This document shows positions 21,577 through 33,501 of a stretch of DNA of 64,000 bases, piece after piece. The first letter of the stretch is position 1; each line of letters starts with the position of its first letter. A program made the translations under genes and the position numbers. This DNA is from Thermothelomyces thermophilus ATCC 42464 (taxonomy: Eukaryota > Ascomycota > Sordariomycetes > Sordariales > Chaetomiaceae): positions 4,154,001-4,218,000 of the forward strand of contig NC_016473.1 in the NCBI RefSeq assembly GCF_000226095.1, read 5' to 3'. The notes below the pieces were generated by a model that was not told where the DNA came from, ran no database searches, and worked only from the letters and a program-made list of their open reading frames with translations.

Positions 21577-24500
21577 TCAATTAATCCCTCCCCCATGTCT
21601 AGTGGGACTACGATGGACTCTCCTCGAAGCCCGCTCATTGATCAAACGCTGGGCCGTCGCCTTGTCGTAGCCGATTACCTTGGTCAAGTAGTACATCCTA
21701 TATATTCGCGGTAGACGGTTAGTAGTCAGTCACCATTCGGACGAAGGAATGGAAGACGAAATGAAGGAATCGAAAACAAAAGGAAGACCAAAAAAACCAA
21801 AAAGACCAAATATATATATGTAGAACTCACTTCTCTTCCTGCCCTTCTCTTCCCCTGCGGTCCTCCCAGCGCTGCTGGCACTCCATCCAGGCGACCGCCC
21901 GGCGCTTGGGGTCGATCCGCTTGACCTCGAACCGGAAGCGGCCGCTGACGGGCCGGTGGTCCGAGACGCGCACCTCGTGGCGGCGGTAGTCGAGCTGCTC
22001 GATGCGGCCGCGCCCGCCGCCGCAGCGGTACAGCAGCCGGTCGCACCAGGCCGGGCTGCGGCGCTTCTCGCTCGTGTCGTAGTTGTCGGTCCCGACGTCG
22101 TACTTGTACGTCGGCGCGAACTCGATCGGCCGCTCCTCGAACGCGCGCAGCCGGAAGCCCGGGTTCCGCCGCCGCGCCACCAGCAGCTGGTCGCGCTCCA
22201 GCAGCTTGGCCAGGTTGCCCGCCTTGACCGCCGCCACCACCGTGTCGCGGCTCATGGTGTCGATGCGGTAGTTGAGGTCCCCGTTGAGCAGGCAGAGCTC
22301 GTGGTCCAGGATCATGGACCCGTCGCCGCCCCCGACGAAGCTGTCGATCCGCACGCCCGGGTCCCGCTGCGGCGGCAGCAGCTGCGCCTCCAGGATCGCC
22401 GCGATGTCGTTGTGCCGCGCGTTGGCCGACCCCTGGCCCGCCGCCAGGTGGCAGTTGACGAAGCAGAGCGACGTGTGGTCCACCATGAAGCGCACCACGA
22501 TGGCCCCCTTGTTGCCGTGCAGCCCGCCCATGCCCCGCTTGACCTCGGCGCTGCTCAGGTTGCTGATGCGCTCCCGGAGGTCGGCCTTGACGAAGATGCA
22601 CGTGAAGAGGCCGACCAGCGGCGCCGTGTGCAGGATCTGGTAGAGCACGTCGCCCGACATGTAGTCGTCCAGGCTCTGCGCCAGGAAGTTGCGCCAGTCG
22701 CGGTACTGGTGGCTCATCCGCTCCTGGTCCGAGCCCTCCTTCTTCTTGGGCTTGAGGAACCGCTTCGCCGTCGCCGTCTTGTCCTCCAGGTCCACCAGCT
22801 CCTGGAACCCGAAGACGAGTATGTCGGGCGAGCCGCTGCTCTGCAGCAGGTCCCGGATGAAGGTCGCGTCCGCCTCCGAGTAGCGCAGGCTGTGCGGCGT
22901 CGACGCGCCCGCGTTCCACGTGAGCACCAGCACCCCGATCTTCTCAAACGTGCAGTACTCGACGTCCTTGAGCTTCATCTCGCTCTCGAGCCAGTCTTCC
23001 TGCAGGAGCCCGTCCCAGGTGCGCAGCACGTTGTCGGCGCCCAGCGACACCACCTGCGAGAGGTCGAGCTTGTAGAAGCTCGACCGGTCGGCCACGATCC
23101 CGACGACGGGGTTCTTGTGCGCCTGCCAGTCCTTCTTGAGGAGCCACGGCGTCTGCTCCATGTCGAACACCATCATCCTGCCCGTGTTGAACCCGGCCCA
23201 CAAGTACCGGCCCACGCCGACCAGCGAGTTGATCTTGTACTGGCTGACGTTCATCACCCCGAGGCAAGAGTAGTCGCTCCTCGAGTAGATGCTCACTTTC
23301 CCGTCGCTGTGCCCAAAGTAGACCCTGTCCGCGTCGGTCGTGAGGATCGTTCCGGACGTCACCTCGCCGGCGCTGTCCTGGACGAGCGCCCGGATCAGCA
23401 CTTGGAACTGCGTCCTCCCGTCGAGGGTCGGCAGGAAAACCCGTATCTCCTTGCCCGTCGCGTGCCACAGTTCGTCTCCTACGACCATCGAAAACGTGTG
23501 CCCCCTTGGCACACGGAACGATTGCGCGGGGCCCACCGACAGGTTCGGAACGCCCCGCTCGTCGGGGCCCCAGACGTGCAGCGTCCCGCTCTCGTCTAGC
23601 GTCCACAGCTCGTTGTAGTGCCTGTAGATCTTGATGATCTCGTAGCGGCCGTGGGCGTTAGGCCTCTGGTTCAGGATGGCTTGCGTCTGGACATCCGCCT
23701 CCAGGAGCTCGCCGTGATTGTTGCCGACCCAGATGCGCTTCCCTTCCTCGTCCACGTTTTCGCCCGGCTTGAAGATGACGGCCGTCCCTTTCATGCCTTC
23801 GCCCATGGCCAGGCTCATCAGCAGCTCGCCGTCCTGAACGCTCCAGGCCCTTGTATACGTGCCCGTGGTGCAGACCACCGGGCCGCAGACGTCGAAGACC
23901 CGACTGTCGTAGTTGGTGGCGATCTCGTGCACCCCCTTGCTCAGGTAAGGCTTGCTCCGATTCGTCCTGGACGTGTCTGGGTAGGCCGTCGTGATGGGCG
24001 CAGGGGCATCACTCCTGGTGGAGCCTGCCGCTTGCGCGTCCAGAGACCGGTGGTGCTCGACGGGCGTAGACGGCGTGGTGGTCGGCGCACGCAAGTCGTT
24101 GGCGATCCTGCTCGGCATACGATCCGTGCCCATGTTGAGGGACCTACCGTTAAGCCTGGGAATCGTGGGCGAGGCGTGCGTAGTAGGCGTCGACGCGGCC
24201 AGCTTCTGCGCGACCCCGCCAACCGCGCCGATCTCGTGAGGGTAGCTGGTGTTCAGCACTGGCCTGGGCGGCCGCGGTGGCGGCGCCGAAGTCGCGTATG
24301 CGGGTCGTGAAGAGTCGATAAAGCTCTGGGGTCTCGCCGGGAGCTTCGGCGGTTGCTCGCCGGTGGGCTGCGGCGTGAGAGGGCCACCTGCCTTGCCGTT
24401 GGCGCTCTCTCTGTCCAGCCTCCTAGCGACTGCCGTAGGGTGAAGGGGTGGTGGGTCGAACGGGTCGCTGGCTGTCTGGACCGCGCCAGGCCGCTGCGGC

Positions 24501-25468
24501 CTTTCCGGGTTCGCCCTCGGTCGCGAGGGCAACGCGGGAGGTGTGTCTTCTTCGGCGGTCCCATTACTGCTCGGGGGACTGCTGAAGGGCGAAACCTTGT
24601 CGCTCGGGCGACTGGGGGTCTGGGCGGGCTGGCTGGGTTGCGCGAAGAGGGAGAAGCGAGCTGCTCCCATGGCCGGTTTCTCTGCCCGGTTGACCGGGGG
24701 TGGAACAGCCGACCTGGCGGCATCTCTGTTCTCCCGCTCCCGCCTGAGTTCCGCGGACCGTCGAGGAGGCGGGGGGGACGGGGGCTGCGCAGGCGCGAGG
24801 CGAGGTGATACGCGGGGTTCGGAGACGGGTGTACGGGGACGGCTAGGTATCTTAAATTGCTTGGTCGCGGCCGCGGCCGCCGACGACGACGACGACGAGG
24901 ACGACTGTATCAGCGAGTCGGCATTGACGAAGGCAGGGCGGTCGCCTGTTGGCAATCCCGCGCCTCTCTTTGGCGGCGAATGTGGCGGTTCGACCGTGAG
25001 CGACGGAGGGTGCGCGGGGCGGGGAGCGATCGGCGGCGGGAGAGGGCGCGAGGGGGACGTGGAAAGGCCGGTAGCGGCGGTCGTTTGGTTGGCGTTGGAG
25101 GCGTTCAGCCGGTCATGTGGACGGCTCGGGGGGACGGGCGGTGGTTCGCGAGTCGCCGACGGGCTCGCATCCCGCTCGCGCAGTCGTGAGGGCTTCGGTG
25201 CTAGCGCGGGCGCCGGTACGGGGGATACTGTTCGCGAGCTCGCCCCGGTTGGCGGCGGATTGGCATCGGGCTTGTTCAGGTTCTCGAACTTGGCCAGCAG
25301 CGAAGACACGGGCCTCTGGCACAGCAGTCAAAATTCACCTCGGTCAGCCATGACCAAGAGACAAAGCCATTTTTGAATCTTCGCGAACGGGGGATTTTAA
25401 GCTAAGCATTAGAGGGAGTGGCTTACAAGGGACGAGCCGTCGGGCCCATCGTTTGGCGGAGAATCCAT
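21577..25468 (-). CDS. WD40-like / inositol-polyphosphate 5-phosphatase fusion
   Basis: Predicted phosphoinositide 5-phosphatase, 1215 aa in three exons: 25427-25468, 21831-25315, 21577-21697. Exon 1 encodes only 14 residues (MDSPPNDGPDGSSL) and joins in phase to RPVSSLLAKFENL. Residues ~20-430 are Pro/Ser-rich and probably disordered, with several PPxP stretches that could bind SH3 domains. Residues ~440-800 form a WD40-like propeller. The catalytic domain (~805-1150) has all signatures: LTWNAGAS, FGFQELVDLED, GNKGAIVVRF (~949), FVNCHLAAGQ, LNGDLNYRID (~1027), SPAWCDRLLYR and SDHRPVSGRF (~1136). No Sac1 domain is present, unlike yeast Inp52/53. The last exon adds a basic helical tail beginning MYYLTKVIGYD. 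It should act on plasma-membrane or endosomal PI(4,5)P2 (inference). Confidence 0.9.
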
Positions 25469-26885
25469 GGGCGCTGCAAAGTCGGATCGGGAGCAGCAGC
25501 AGTTCGGTCAGCGGATGACTAGTCCGTACTCAAGGGCCCATCAACCCTCGGCAAGGGAAGCTCCTCTGTCACGAGCCGTCGCACATCCGGAACCAAGTCG
25601 ATGCCAGCACAGCTTTCTGCCAGGGGAAAGGAAAACGAGTGTCTTGAGCGTCGCAGAATGCGGGAACGATGCATTGGCCGGCCGCGGGGCAGTGGTGGTG
25701 GTGGGCACGGCAAAAATTAAGGTACAACTCGCTTTGTCTCGAGGGTTGCCGCGAGACTTGCGCTCCAGCAAGACGGGACGGGGCTGTGCGGCGCGCGCCG
25801 ATGGCGGGTTCCGGGATGTTCGTGGCACCTGTGTTGGTGTTGCGCACCACTGCGGCAGATGACGGTCAGAAAGTGGATGCGCCGTGGCTCTGCCTGGGCA
25901 AATGACGATTGGATGCCCTTTTCTTCCCCTTTGGTAAGGTACGCTTAGGTGCTTATGGTATAGCGCAGCCTGCAGTGCCTTGCACCTAACCCACCCCCTA
26001 TCCGTATTACCCAGAGGAATTGCACCAACACTACCGACAGTGCCCCACAAACAAGCATCTGCCGAAAACAGGAGCCACTTGCAGAACCAACTGAGACCCA
26101 AGACTTCGTAAAAATAAGGTAATGTACGGGGCACGGAGTATGTGGTGTCAAGCATTCGCTTGCTGCAACGACGAAGATTCTAGGACAGTGTTGCCTGTGA
26201 ACTGTCATTTTCATGGCGCGCTGCATTATATCACTACCTACGTACCGTACCTTACTTCTATTCCCGTTCTGCGTACGAGGTACTTCGTGATAGTGTGTTG
26301 TCGATGTCTATGTAGAAACAGCTCAGGCCATTTTATTTTGTTTTTTATTTTTCTTTATTCTAAATTTATTATGCGCTCGCAGACTGGCAGTGCAGAATAC
26401 GAAACTAATGTCAGCAGACATGTCCCCTTTGACTGGAACCAAAGAAATATTGGAGTACTCGTAAACTCGGAGCTCAACAATTAAGTCAAAATAGTGTACG
26501 GAATCATCAGTTGCTATGGCTGGCCCACTCGGTGCTTCGTACCTCACGTGTTACAGCGTTCACCACTGCACTACATTACTACAACGCTGCGGATTAGTTA
26601 ATTACTCTTGAGATGTTAATAACTCCTGGAGGCTTGCTCCACGGAGTTGTGTACGTATGTACATAACTGCAGTATGCTCCACTCTTTTTTTGGTTCCACA
26701 ATCTTTTACGGAGTAACGTACGACTTTTGCTAGACCCCTGTCACCGTTTTGCCAGCTCGGCTCTTGTCAATTGCATCACCCGGTTGTGACCCGAGAGCTT
26801 TTGACGAAGACAAAACGCCTCACCATTGAGAAGCGCCCATTCAGAACTTGAGTCTCGAATCCAGTGGCAGTTTTCCACAAGCACC
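25469..26885. other. Divergent intergenic region, 5-phosphatase / DUF4748-like
   Basis: About 1.4 kb between diverging genes, with both promoters expected. From about 26100 it becomes AT-richer, with a T-rich tract near 26330-26370 and a TACGGAGTA motif at 26707-26715. Open frames overlapping the first 400 bases on both strands look like chance frames in GC-rich sequence. Confidence 0.55.
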
Positions 26886-27508
26886 ATGAACACTGTAAGT
26901 GATTCCATTTGTTTATGCTACTACACTGGTTGGCGCACTCTGGTGCTAAAGCAGTTCTGTGCTCTGTAGGTCAAGTCTTTTTGGTAAGATCGCATCCGCG
27001 CCACTATGCCCGACTTGACGCTCGAGACTGATGAAGAATCCCACATAGGATGGGCTGGGGCTCGCTCTGTGTCGGTATGCAAACATCTCCCTGCGTCGAA
27101 AAGGACGTGGAAGCGGGATAAATAGCAGTCTTTGGGCGGCTGACTGGTTTGACGCTCCTCACAGCCGGCGGCGCGGCATACTATTTTGCGAAGAAGAACA
27201 TCAATGCGGACCGTCAGAGTCGACTCGAGGAGCAGCGGAGGAAGAAGGCCATGATTGAATCACTCGAGTACTCCGAGAACGTGCCGAACCGGCCCCTTTC
27301 GTCCGCGACCACGGGTGGGTCAAACGGCAGTCCGGCGAACGGCGGCCCCGCGAGAACGGACACGGCAGGCTCCCCGAGCCAGGAGTCCAGCAGCGACCCT
27401 GCTCCGACGAGACATGCGCCGGCTACCGAAAGCCAGAGAGTTTTAGAGAAGAGCAAGTACGAGGCAAGCGTTCCATTCAGGAGTCCCAAGGGCGATCGGT
27501 TCTCGTAG
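26886..27508 (+). CDS. Small single-pass membrane protein, DUF4748-like, with three tiny 5' exons
   Basis: I assemble a 142-aa protein from four exons: 26886-26894 (9 nt), 26970-26983 (14 nt), 27049-27074 (26 nt) and 27129-27508. Every border has a strong donor (GTAAGT, GTAAGA, GTATGC) and a TAG or CAG acceptor, and phase is kept throughout. The N-terminus reads MNTVKSFWMGWGSLCVVFG, followed by a short hydrophobic segment (about 14-40) and AYYFAKKNINADRQSRLEEQ, which I recall as the pattern of the small fungal DUF4748 family, probably mitochondrial. The rest is Ser/Pro/Thr-rich and looks disordered. Function unknown. Simple frame scanning finds only the last exon. The family call is from memory; the exon chain is seen directly. 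Confidence 0.75.
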
Positions 27509-28211
27509 GCCGCTGGCTGGGTGCGATTGGGGCAAAAAACAATAGGGATTTCAATAGCGGCAACAAAGCGGCGGGAATCGCCTCTCCTTGAGTTTATTTT
27601 TGGTGCGATAACACGACGACAACCTGAAGTTGAGGAGGCACTATCGCGATCGAGACAACATCGCAAGACACCTTCGGGCAGCACGCCGATGACGCACTCA
27701 TGATCGCAATACATCCTCCGTGTACTCTACCGTTTGCGCAAACCTATTCTTAGTTGCAGAGCTTCTAGGGCTCTTGTTCTGAACCCAGATGGACTAAGGG
27801 GGGGGAAGGGGCGCTCTTGGACTATGGCGGGCTAGCTATGTGTACATTGCTGATCGACATCTGCTTGTCCATGAATCAACTTTTAAGTCGCGTACGGAGT
27901 AGCGACGGATCCGTAATCCGTACTTAGTCCGTACACCAACATCTGTGTTGATCCGGACCAACCCGAAACTTCGATAGTTGCATGTTCGGCTGCCGGGATC
28001 GTGGTGGGTCTCCCGGTGCGCAATCCCACGCTGCAGGGCAGAAAAGCCTTGGGCGGCTTGGCACCGTTGCCGAAACCAACCATCGTCACGCGGCTCCAGT
28101 GTAAACTCAAGGCGAGCGTTAGTCGACGATACATCGAAGCTGCGCGGCTGTTTGCGACAAGGCCGAGAGCAGCGCTCCTCCGTCGCCATTCTCTGGTCAG
28201 CGTCACTCACA
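27509..28211. other. Intergenic, DUF4748-like / CID protein
   Basis: 3' flank of the small gene and promoter of the next. A TACGGAGTA motif (27893-27901) is followed by a TAATCCGTA motif (27914-27922) and two GTCCGTAC-like pieces. No supported gene. Confidence 0.55.
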
Positions 28212-30182
28212 ATGGCGTCAGCAGAGCTTATTGTCGCCAAGACGGCGCTGTCGGGAGCCCTGTTCCGCGCAGACCCGCGGCCGTGTTCGCGCGACGACAT
28301 TGAGTCGATGCTCGCCCTCGTCAACTCGACCATCACCGAATGCTCGCCCTCCAATGTCCAGGTTTGATAACACGCTTCATCCGTGTCGCTGTACACCCGT
28401 TGTGGACCCATGGGCTAAGCCGCGCGCCAGAGATGCAAACAATGGGCTCTCAGCAATCTGGTTCCCTCGTCATCCCGCATCGCCCCGTTCTGCAAGTATC
28501 TGGTTGCTTTGTCCAAGTCGTTCGAAGGGCCTAGCCATGTCCCGGCTGGAGAACCAAAAAGCGGCCGCATACCCTCTGCCAAGCGCCGCCGCCTTCATGT
28601 GCTCTACATCCTGAGCGACATCCTCTACCACGTCTATCATCGGGATCGAGACAAGGAATTCGCCCAGAAGCTGGAACCGACCCTCCCTGCTTTGGTTCGG
28701 AGCGCTGCATCCTTCATCAACTGCCCGAAGCATATTCGGAAAATCCACGATCTGATTGGGCTCTGGGAGGAAAACGGATATTTTGCTCCCAGTTTTATTC
28801 AGCAACTGCGAGCTGCAGTCGACGAAGGCCCATCTTCCAGTGACGAGGGCAAGAATGACAAGGACGCCGACACCTCGACCGATCCCGTAGCCAAGGCGGC
28901 GAAGACGGCACCATGGGTCATGCCAGCAATGCACGGCGACCCCTCGACACCGTGGTACGATCTTCCTGCAGGGAACTGGCTTCCTGCTCTGGAGCCGAAC
29001 TCGACCCGACCGATGAACCCTTCGATGATCAAGCCCCTCGTTCTCTCGCAGGGCCCAGCCGACAAGAGTCTTGTCGAGGCTGTCAAGAAGTTGCTCGCAG
29101 ATATCGACAAGATTTACTCTCCGGAGCCGAACCACGATGAATCACCGCCTTGCATTGGCCCTCTAGGCGAGCGTATCGAAATCGACGAGATAACCGGAGA
29201 GATTATTGGCGGAGACACGTACTACGGCTGGTCGCGTGCGTTTTGCGAGAGGATGAAGCGCAGAAGACGTGGCGGCAGTGGACAGGACGATGGCCGCGAT
29301 GGCGAGCGCGGCAGGGTGCGCTCGCCACGGTCATACAGCCGTTCGCATAGTCGATCCCGCAGCCGCTACAGGGGCCGCAGCGATATATCCAGCCGGAGTC
29401 CCAGTCGGCCTGCCTTTAAGCGGCCAAGATTGTCAGCATCTCCGCAGAGGAGGCGCCACTCCCGTAGCCGAAGCCGAAGCCGAAGCCGGGGACGGGGCTG
29501 GAGCCGGAGCCGGAGCCGGAGCCGGTCCCGGTCCAGCTCAGATCGGCGCAGGAGCCGCAGCTATCGGCGATCGCGAAGCAGGTCCCGCTCGCGGTCCCGT
29601 CGGCGGTCACTGTCCGCATCTAGGCCTCGCGACGGGAAGTACGCTGGTGACAATCGAGACGGGAGGTACCATCCACGGAGTCCGGACTTCTCTCCCGCGC
29701 GCTCCAGAAGCCGATCTAGGAGCCGGCCTCGATCCTCACCCTATTCTCATGAAGAACCCCCTCAACCGCCGAGCAACGGTTTCGTTCCTCCGAACCGGCC
29801 TCCTCCCGGCAGCTGGAATCAAGCACGGCCTCCGCCGCCTCCTCCACCACCCCCGCCAGCACTAATGCCCTTTTGCGTGCCGCCTGCGGTACCGCCACTA
29901 CAGCCCGGCTTCGGCATGGGCTTCCCGGCCCCCCCGCCTCCGCCGCCAAACTACCAAGGCTCGTGGCCCCCGGTTCCGCCGCCGCCACCGCCGAATCTCA
30001 TGTTCCCCGGCGGTGGAACCGGGGTACCACCCCCCCCTTTCCCGGGAGGGTGGGCTCCTCCACCCCCGCCGCCGCCACCAGAGACACCGGCTGCGAGCAA
30101 TCAAAATGGGTTCCATCAGCACGGACAGGGAAGAGGAGGCTACCAAGGGGTTGGAGGTTATGGCCCGAGTGGCTGGCGCTAG
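28212..30182 (+). CDS. CID (RPR) domain protein with RS and polyproline regions
   Basis: Probable RNA-polymerase-II CTD-binding or splicing-linked protein, 633 aa, two exons: 28212-28361 and 28431-30182. The N-terminal ~140 residues look like a CID/RPR domain: an eight-helix type pattern with SRIAPFCKYLVALSKSF, LHVLYILSDILYHVYHRD and a C-terminal helix ending ALVRSAASF. A motif with NWLPALEPNSTRPMNP follows (about 235), then an Arg/Ser-dipeptide domain (~347-480, encoded by AGCCGN-type hexamer repeats) and a Pro-rich region (~487-607) with several runs of seven or more prolines. CID plus RS resembles CHERP and SCAF proteins, but I see no G-patch or RRM. The donor of the only intron (GTTTGA) is weak, but a branch-point CTAAG lies close to the acceptor and the spliced protein continues the CID fold. 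Confidence 0.8.
29320..29720 (+). repeat. AGCCGN hexamer repeat tract coding for the RS domain
   Basis: Tandem six-base units (AGCCGG, AGCCGA, CGGTCC variants) within the CID gene encode Arg-Ser dipeptides. Because the unit is six bases, the other two frames also stay open here and give spurious Gly/Ala/Gln-rich frames. Confidence 0.75.
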
Positions 30183-31199
30183 CGGAACGGTACAGGTAGC
30201 TTGCTCCGTCTTGAAAAAAAAAAATGGGTGCTACTTCCCTGCCTTTGTCATCAACCGGCCAGGGTGATGAGATCAGAGACGGCCGTGAGAGCCGTCTTTC
30301 GTGTGGAGCCAAATGATAGCAAAATAATACCGCCGTCTATTATTCAGTACCCAAACTATTTATGAGCCACTTCCGCACACCTGAGAGATTCCGTACCAAC
30401 CCCCCATCCAAGAAATTTGCTTATTTACCGAGGATACTGATGCCAAGATGTCCCGCCTCAAGGGCACACGCCTCCTTCCCACTCATCCCTACGAACAAAA
30501 CGGGGGACAAAGCCGATCCGTACTCATCCACTCTCTAGCCCAGCCAGCTATTGCGTCAGCTTGGATGTAGGGTAATAAGGACAGCAAGGGGGTGGACTAT
30601 CCTAGTAGTAGACCACGCACGGAATAGCCATCTCATTTGTTAAAAGGGCCCACTATAGAAAGAAGGGACTTTGTCTCGACGAAGCAGAAGACATGGAAAA
30701 ATGGAAAAAAATAAAGTAAGAAAAGCGGGAGGAAACATGGAGAAAAGCTGAATCACTGGGGAAGGAGAGATAAGTTGGTAGAAAATAAGCCGAACAAAAA
30801 TGAAGGGCCGGGGATGGAAAGATGGGCCAAAGGGGGAAAGGAGGGGTTTAAACGGGTTCGCCGCGTGTGTTTCTCACTCGCGGACGTGTCATCCAGTCCA
30901 ATCCTGTCCGATCCTGTCTTCCACGACTTCATCTCCCTTTGTTCCTGTTTTTCCTTCTCTTTGCGGGTGAGGAGGCCCACTCCACTCGACGAACAGAGTG
31001 ACCATGTCCTGACCGTGCGCCCTTGGTGAAGCCCGTTGCTCCCCTGCTCGACTTGTATGTATTGTCTCCAACCAGCACCGATGACCCGACTCGTGACAAA
31101 ACACCGGCATCAGAACTTGTGTTTCGATATTATAGGGTGGTAGATGCCCGGTTCGTTCCCACGGCTTACGGGATTGGAAGGAGCGACGACGGTCTCTAA
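30183..31199. other. Convergent spacer, CID protein / B56
   Basis: About 1 kb shared 3' region without a supported gene. It includes purine-rich stretches near 30650-30850. Confidence 0.55.
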
Positions 31200-33501
31200 T
31201 CACCGCTGACTTCGCGCCGATCCAATTGAGTTTTGTCTGTCATGCATCTCCGGCCGGCGATCCCTCCGGTCACCATCTTGCAGCTTCAGCGAGTTCAGTC
31301 TCTTCTGATTATCATCGGCCGTGTCCACCTCGTCGACGCGCGGCAGCGTGGGCACAGCCTTCTGTCGCGGCGGCGGTCCGGATTTGTCACTTGAACCGTT
31401 GGCGGCATTGGCGGCCATGGCGGCTTTCCTGCGGTTGGCTTGTTCCTGGATGGCTGCCCATTTCCTCTGGCGGAGAGCCTCCCTGGCCGCAGCGTTGTTC
31501 TGCTGCTCCGTGTACTCGTGCGAGCAATCGTCAAAGAGCTGGGGGTTGATCTCCATGAACAGCTTCATGGCGTTGTAGACCATGCCATGGATCGTCCTGA
31601 TCGGGAAGTTAGCCTCGACCATCCGGCCAAACCGACGATGATCTAGATACAAACCTGTTCCAGTGTCCCTTGGAGTTTTCGTAGAGCGGCGCAAACATGA
31701 TTGGCAAAATGATCTCGACGTTGTCGCTGACCAAGTTGCAGAAATACTCATTGTTCCAGAAGTAGAGGGCACGCTCGGCGACCTGGAAATGGGGGCTCGC
31801 CACGGATTTGGCGAGTTGGTGGAACAGAGGCTCTTGGACCTTGGCGAACTCGGCCGGATCCATAACCTCGAAAATGTCTTCAACCTCGTTGAGGAACATA
31901 ACCTCTTTGGTACTGTTGACCTTGGGCCAGAACCGTAAAAGGCCAAGCACGACCTGCGTTCCCAGTTAGTATTCGGATGCCCTTTTTGTTGCTTTTCTTC
32001 CTTGCTTCATTTCTCTCAATGTGCAAAGCGGGAATGACATACGTCTTCTGTTAGCGAAGCATCCTTCTCGAGGAACTGCACGATACAATAGGCCAGCTGA
32101 GGATGGTACATGCTCAAGCTCTTCACTTTGTGAAGAGGGAGGAGCACCCTCGTCAGGAAGAGTTTGTGTTCCTCTTTGAGGGGAAGGGCGAAGCCGTTGA
32201 TGATAGAGCCCAGAATCTCCAGCAGCTCGGCAATGCCGTTGAATCGCTCGGTCTCGTAGGTGAACTGAAAGAAGACGTTGTTGATGGAGCGGCGGATGAA
32301 GGATCTCAGGTTGAGGAATTTGCCGTATATGCGGTGCAGAGTAGTCTTCAAGAAGTCTCTCTCCCGAGGATCCTCCGAGTCAAACAGCTCGAGCAGCTGG
32401 AGGACGAAGCTATGATCAATGTACGCTTTTGCAATGTTCGTATTGAAGTCCTGGCTCTCGATGAACCGGAGGAAGAACTCGTACACGACCTGTATATGCG
32501 GCCAGGCGACTTCCAGGACGGGCTCGTCTTCTTCCGGGTCGAAAGCCTCTCCCTGCGGGTTCACGGGAGGCGGGATCGGGCGGAACAGGTTCTTTGCAAA
32601 CATCCCGACAACGACCGGGTACATGGGCTCCGTGATAACCTGCCGATTGTTGGCAACGTAATCCAGGAGCTCATGGAGCGCCAATCGCTTGATTTCCTTC
32701 GACTTCATATCGGCGCTAGCGTCGTTGAAATCGAAGATGACGTTGCACTGTTCGATCTTCTTCATGAAGAGATCCTCACGTCGTGCGGGGGGCACCTCGT
32801 GGAAACCGGGCAGCTTCTCTAGCTCCCGATGGGCGGAGATGTCGAAGCGGGACGAGTGCTGCCGCCTCGGGGTCTTGGGACCGTCAAGAACATCCTTGGG
32901 GGTCTGCTGTAAGCGATCGTACATCAGGGACTTCTGGCCCGCCTTGGGAGGGGCGAGATCATGAGGCATGGTCTCGGGGGCGCCGGGCGGCGGCACATGC
33001 TACGTAGCAGGCGTCAGTACTCCTCGTAGACTGATCGGTATGAAGTTCCCGGGCCTTACCGGTGCGCTCGGGCTAATGATGACGGTCGGAGGTAAGGCCC
33101 CATGCCTAGCAGGTGTCCCGGCGCCGTTTGCGCCCTGCCCAGGTACGCCGGTCCCGAACCTCTCGGGGCCAGGAAGGTTCGCCCCAGTGTTGCCAAGCTG
33201 AGCCTGAGCAGCCAGCGAAGCGTGATCGGCGTGAGCAGCGGCAGTGTTCGGGGGCAGCGGCTTGTTGCGGACGTCGTTCAGCGTCGAGGTGGAGGACGAC
33301 GGGGTCAAAACGGGCGACTGGTTGGAATCCCTAGCAGCAGCATTTGGCGATGCTGTTCCGTCCTTCGAATCTTTGTTCTTCTTCGAGGACTTGCTCGAGT
33401 CCTTGCCTCGCGAGAGCTGCAGCAGTTGATCACGTCAACACCGTGCATAAGGCTTTGATGGCGCACCGACGACTTACGACTCTGGCGCCGAAACGCTTCA
33501 T
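31200..33501 (-). CDS. PP2A regulatory subunit B56 (B'; Rts1/ParA type)
   Basis: Regulatory and targeting subunit of protein phosphatase 2A, 677 aa in five exons: 33478-33501, 33060-33416, 32043-32999, 31655-31953, 31200-31596. Exon 1 codes for MKRFGARV only. Residues 9-130 are a low-complexity Ser/Lys/Pro tail. From about residue 160 the HEAT-like B56 fold is continuous ([81 protein letters not shown]). The tail is Lys/Asp-rich. In fungi this subunit acts in septation, stress and spindle checkpoints (Rts1 in yeast, ParA in Aspergillus; family knowledge). The intron at 33000-33059 is 60 bases and read-open up to its own acceptor TAG. The ~2 kb upstream region is shared with tfc1. Confidence 0.94.

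Noticed and set aside
21956-23599. 547-codon open frame on the plus strand
   Set aside because: It lies opposite the 5-phosphatase exon. GC-rich third positions leave the complementary frame open; the residues are Val/Arg/His-rich with no domain.
32934-33020. Alternative 87-base intron in the B56 gene (donor GTACTG)
   Set aside because: Also in phase, but it removes the block [19 protein letters not shown], which I recall as conserved in fungal B56 proteins; the donor GTAAGG at 33059 is stronger.
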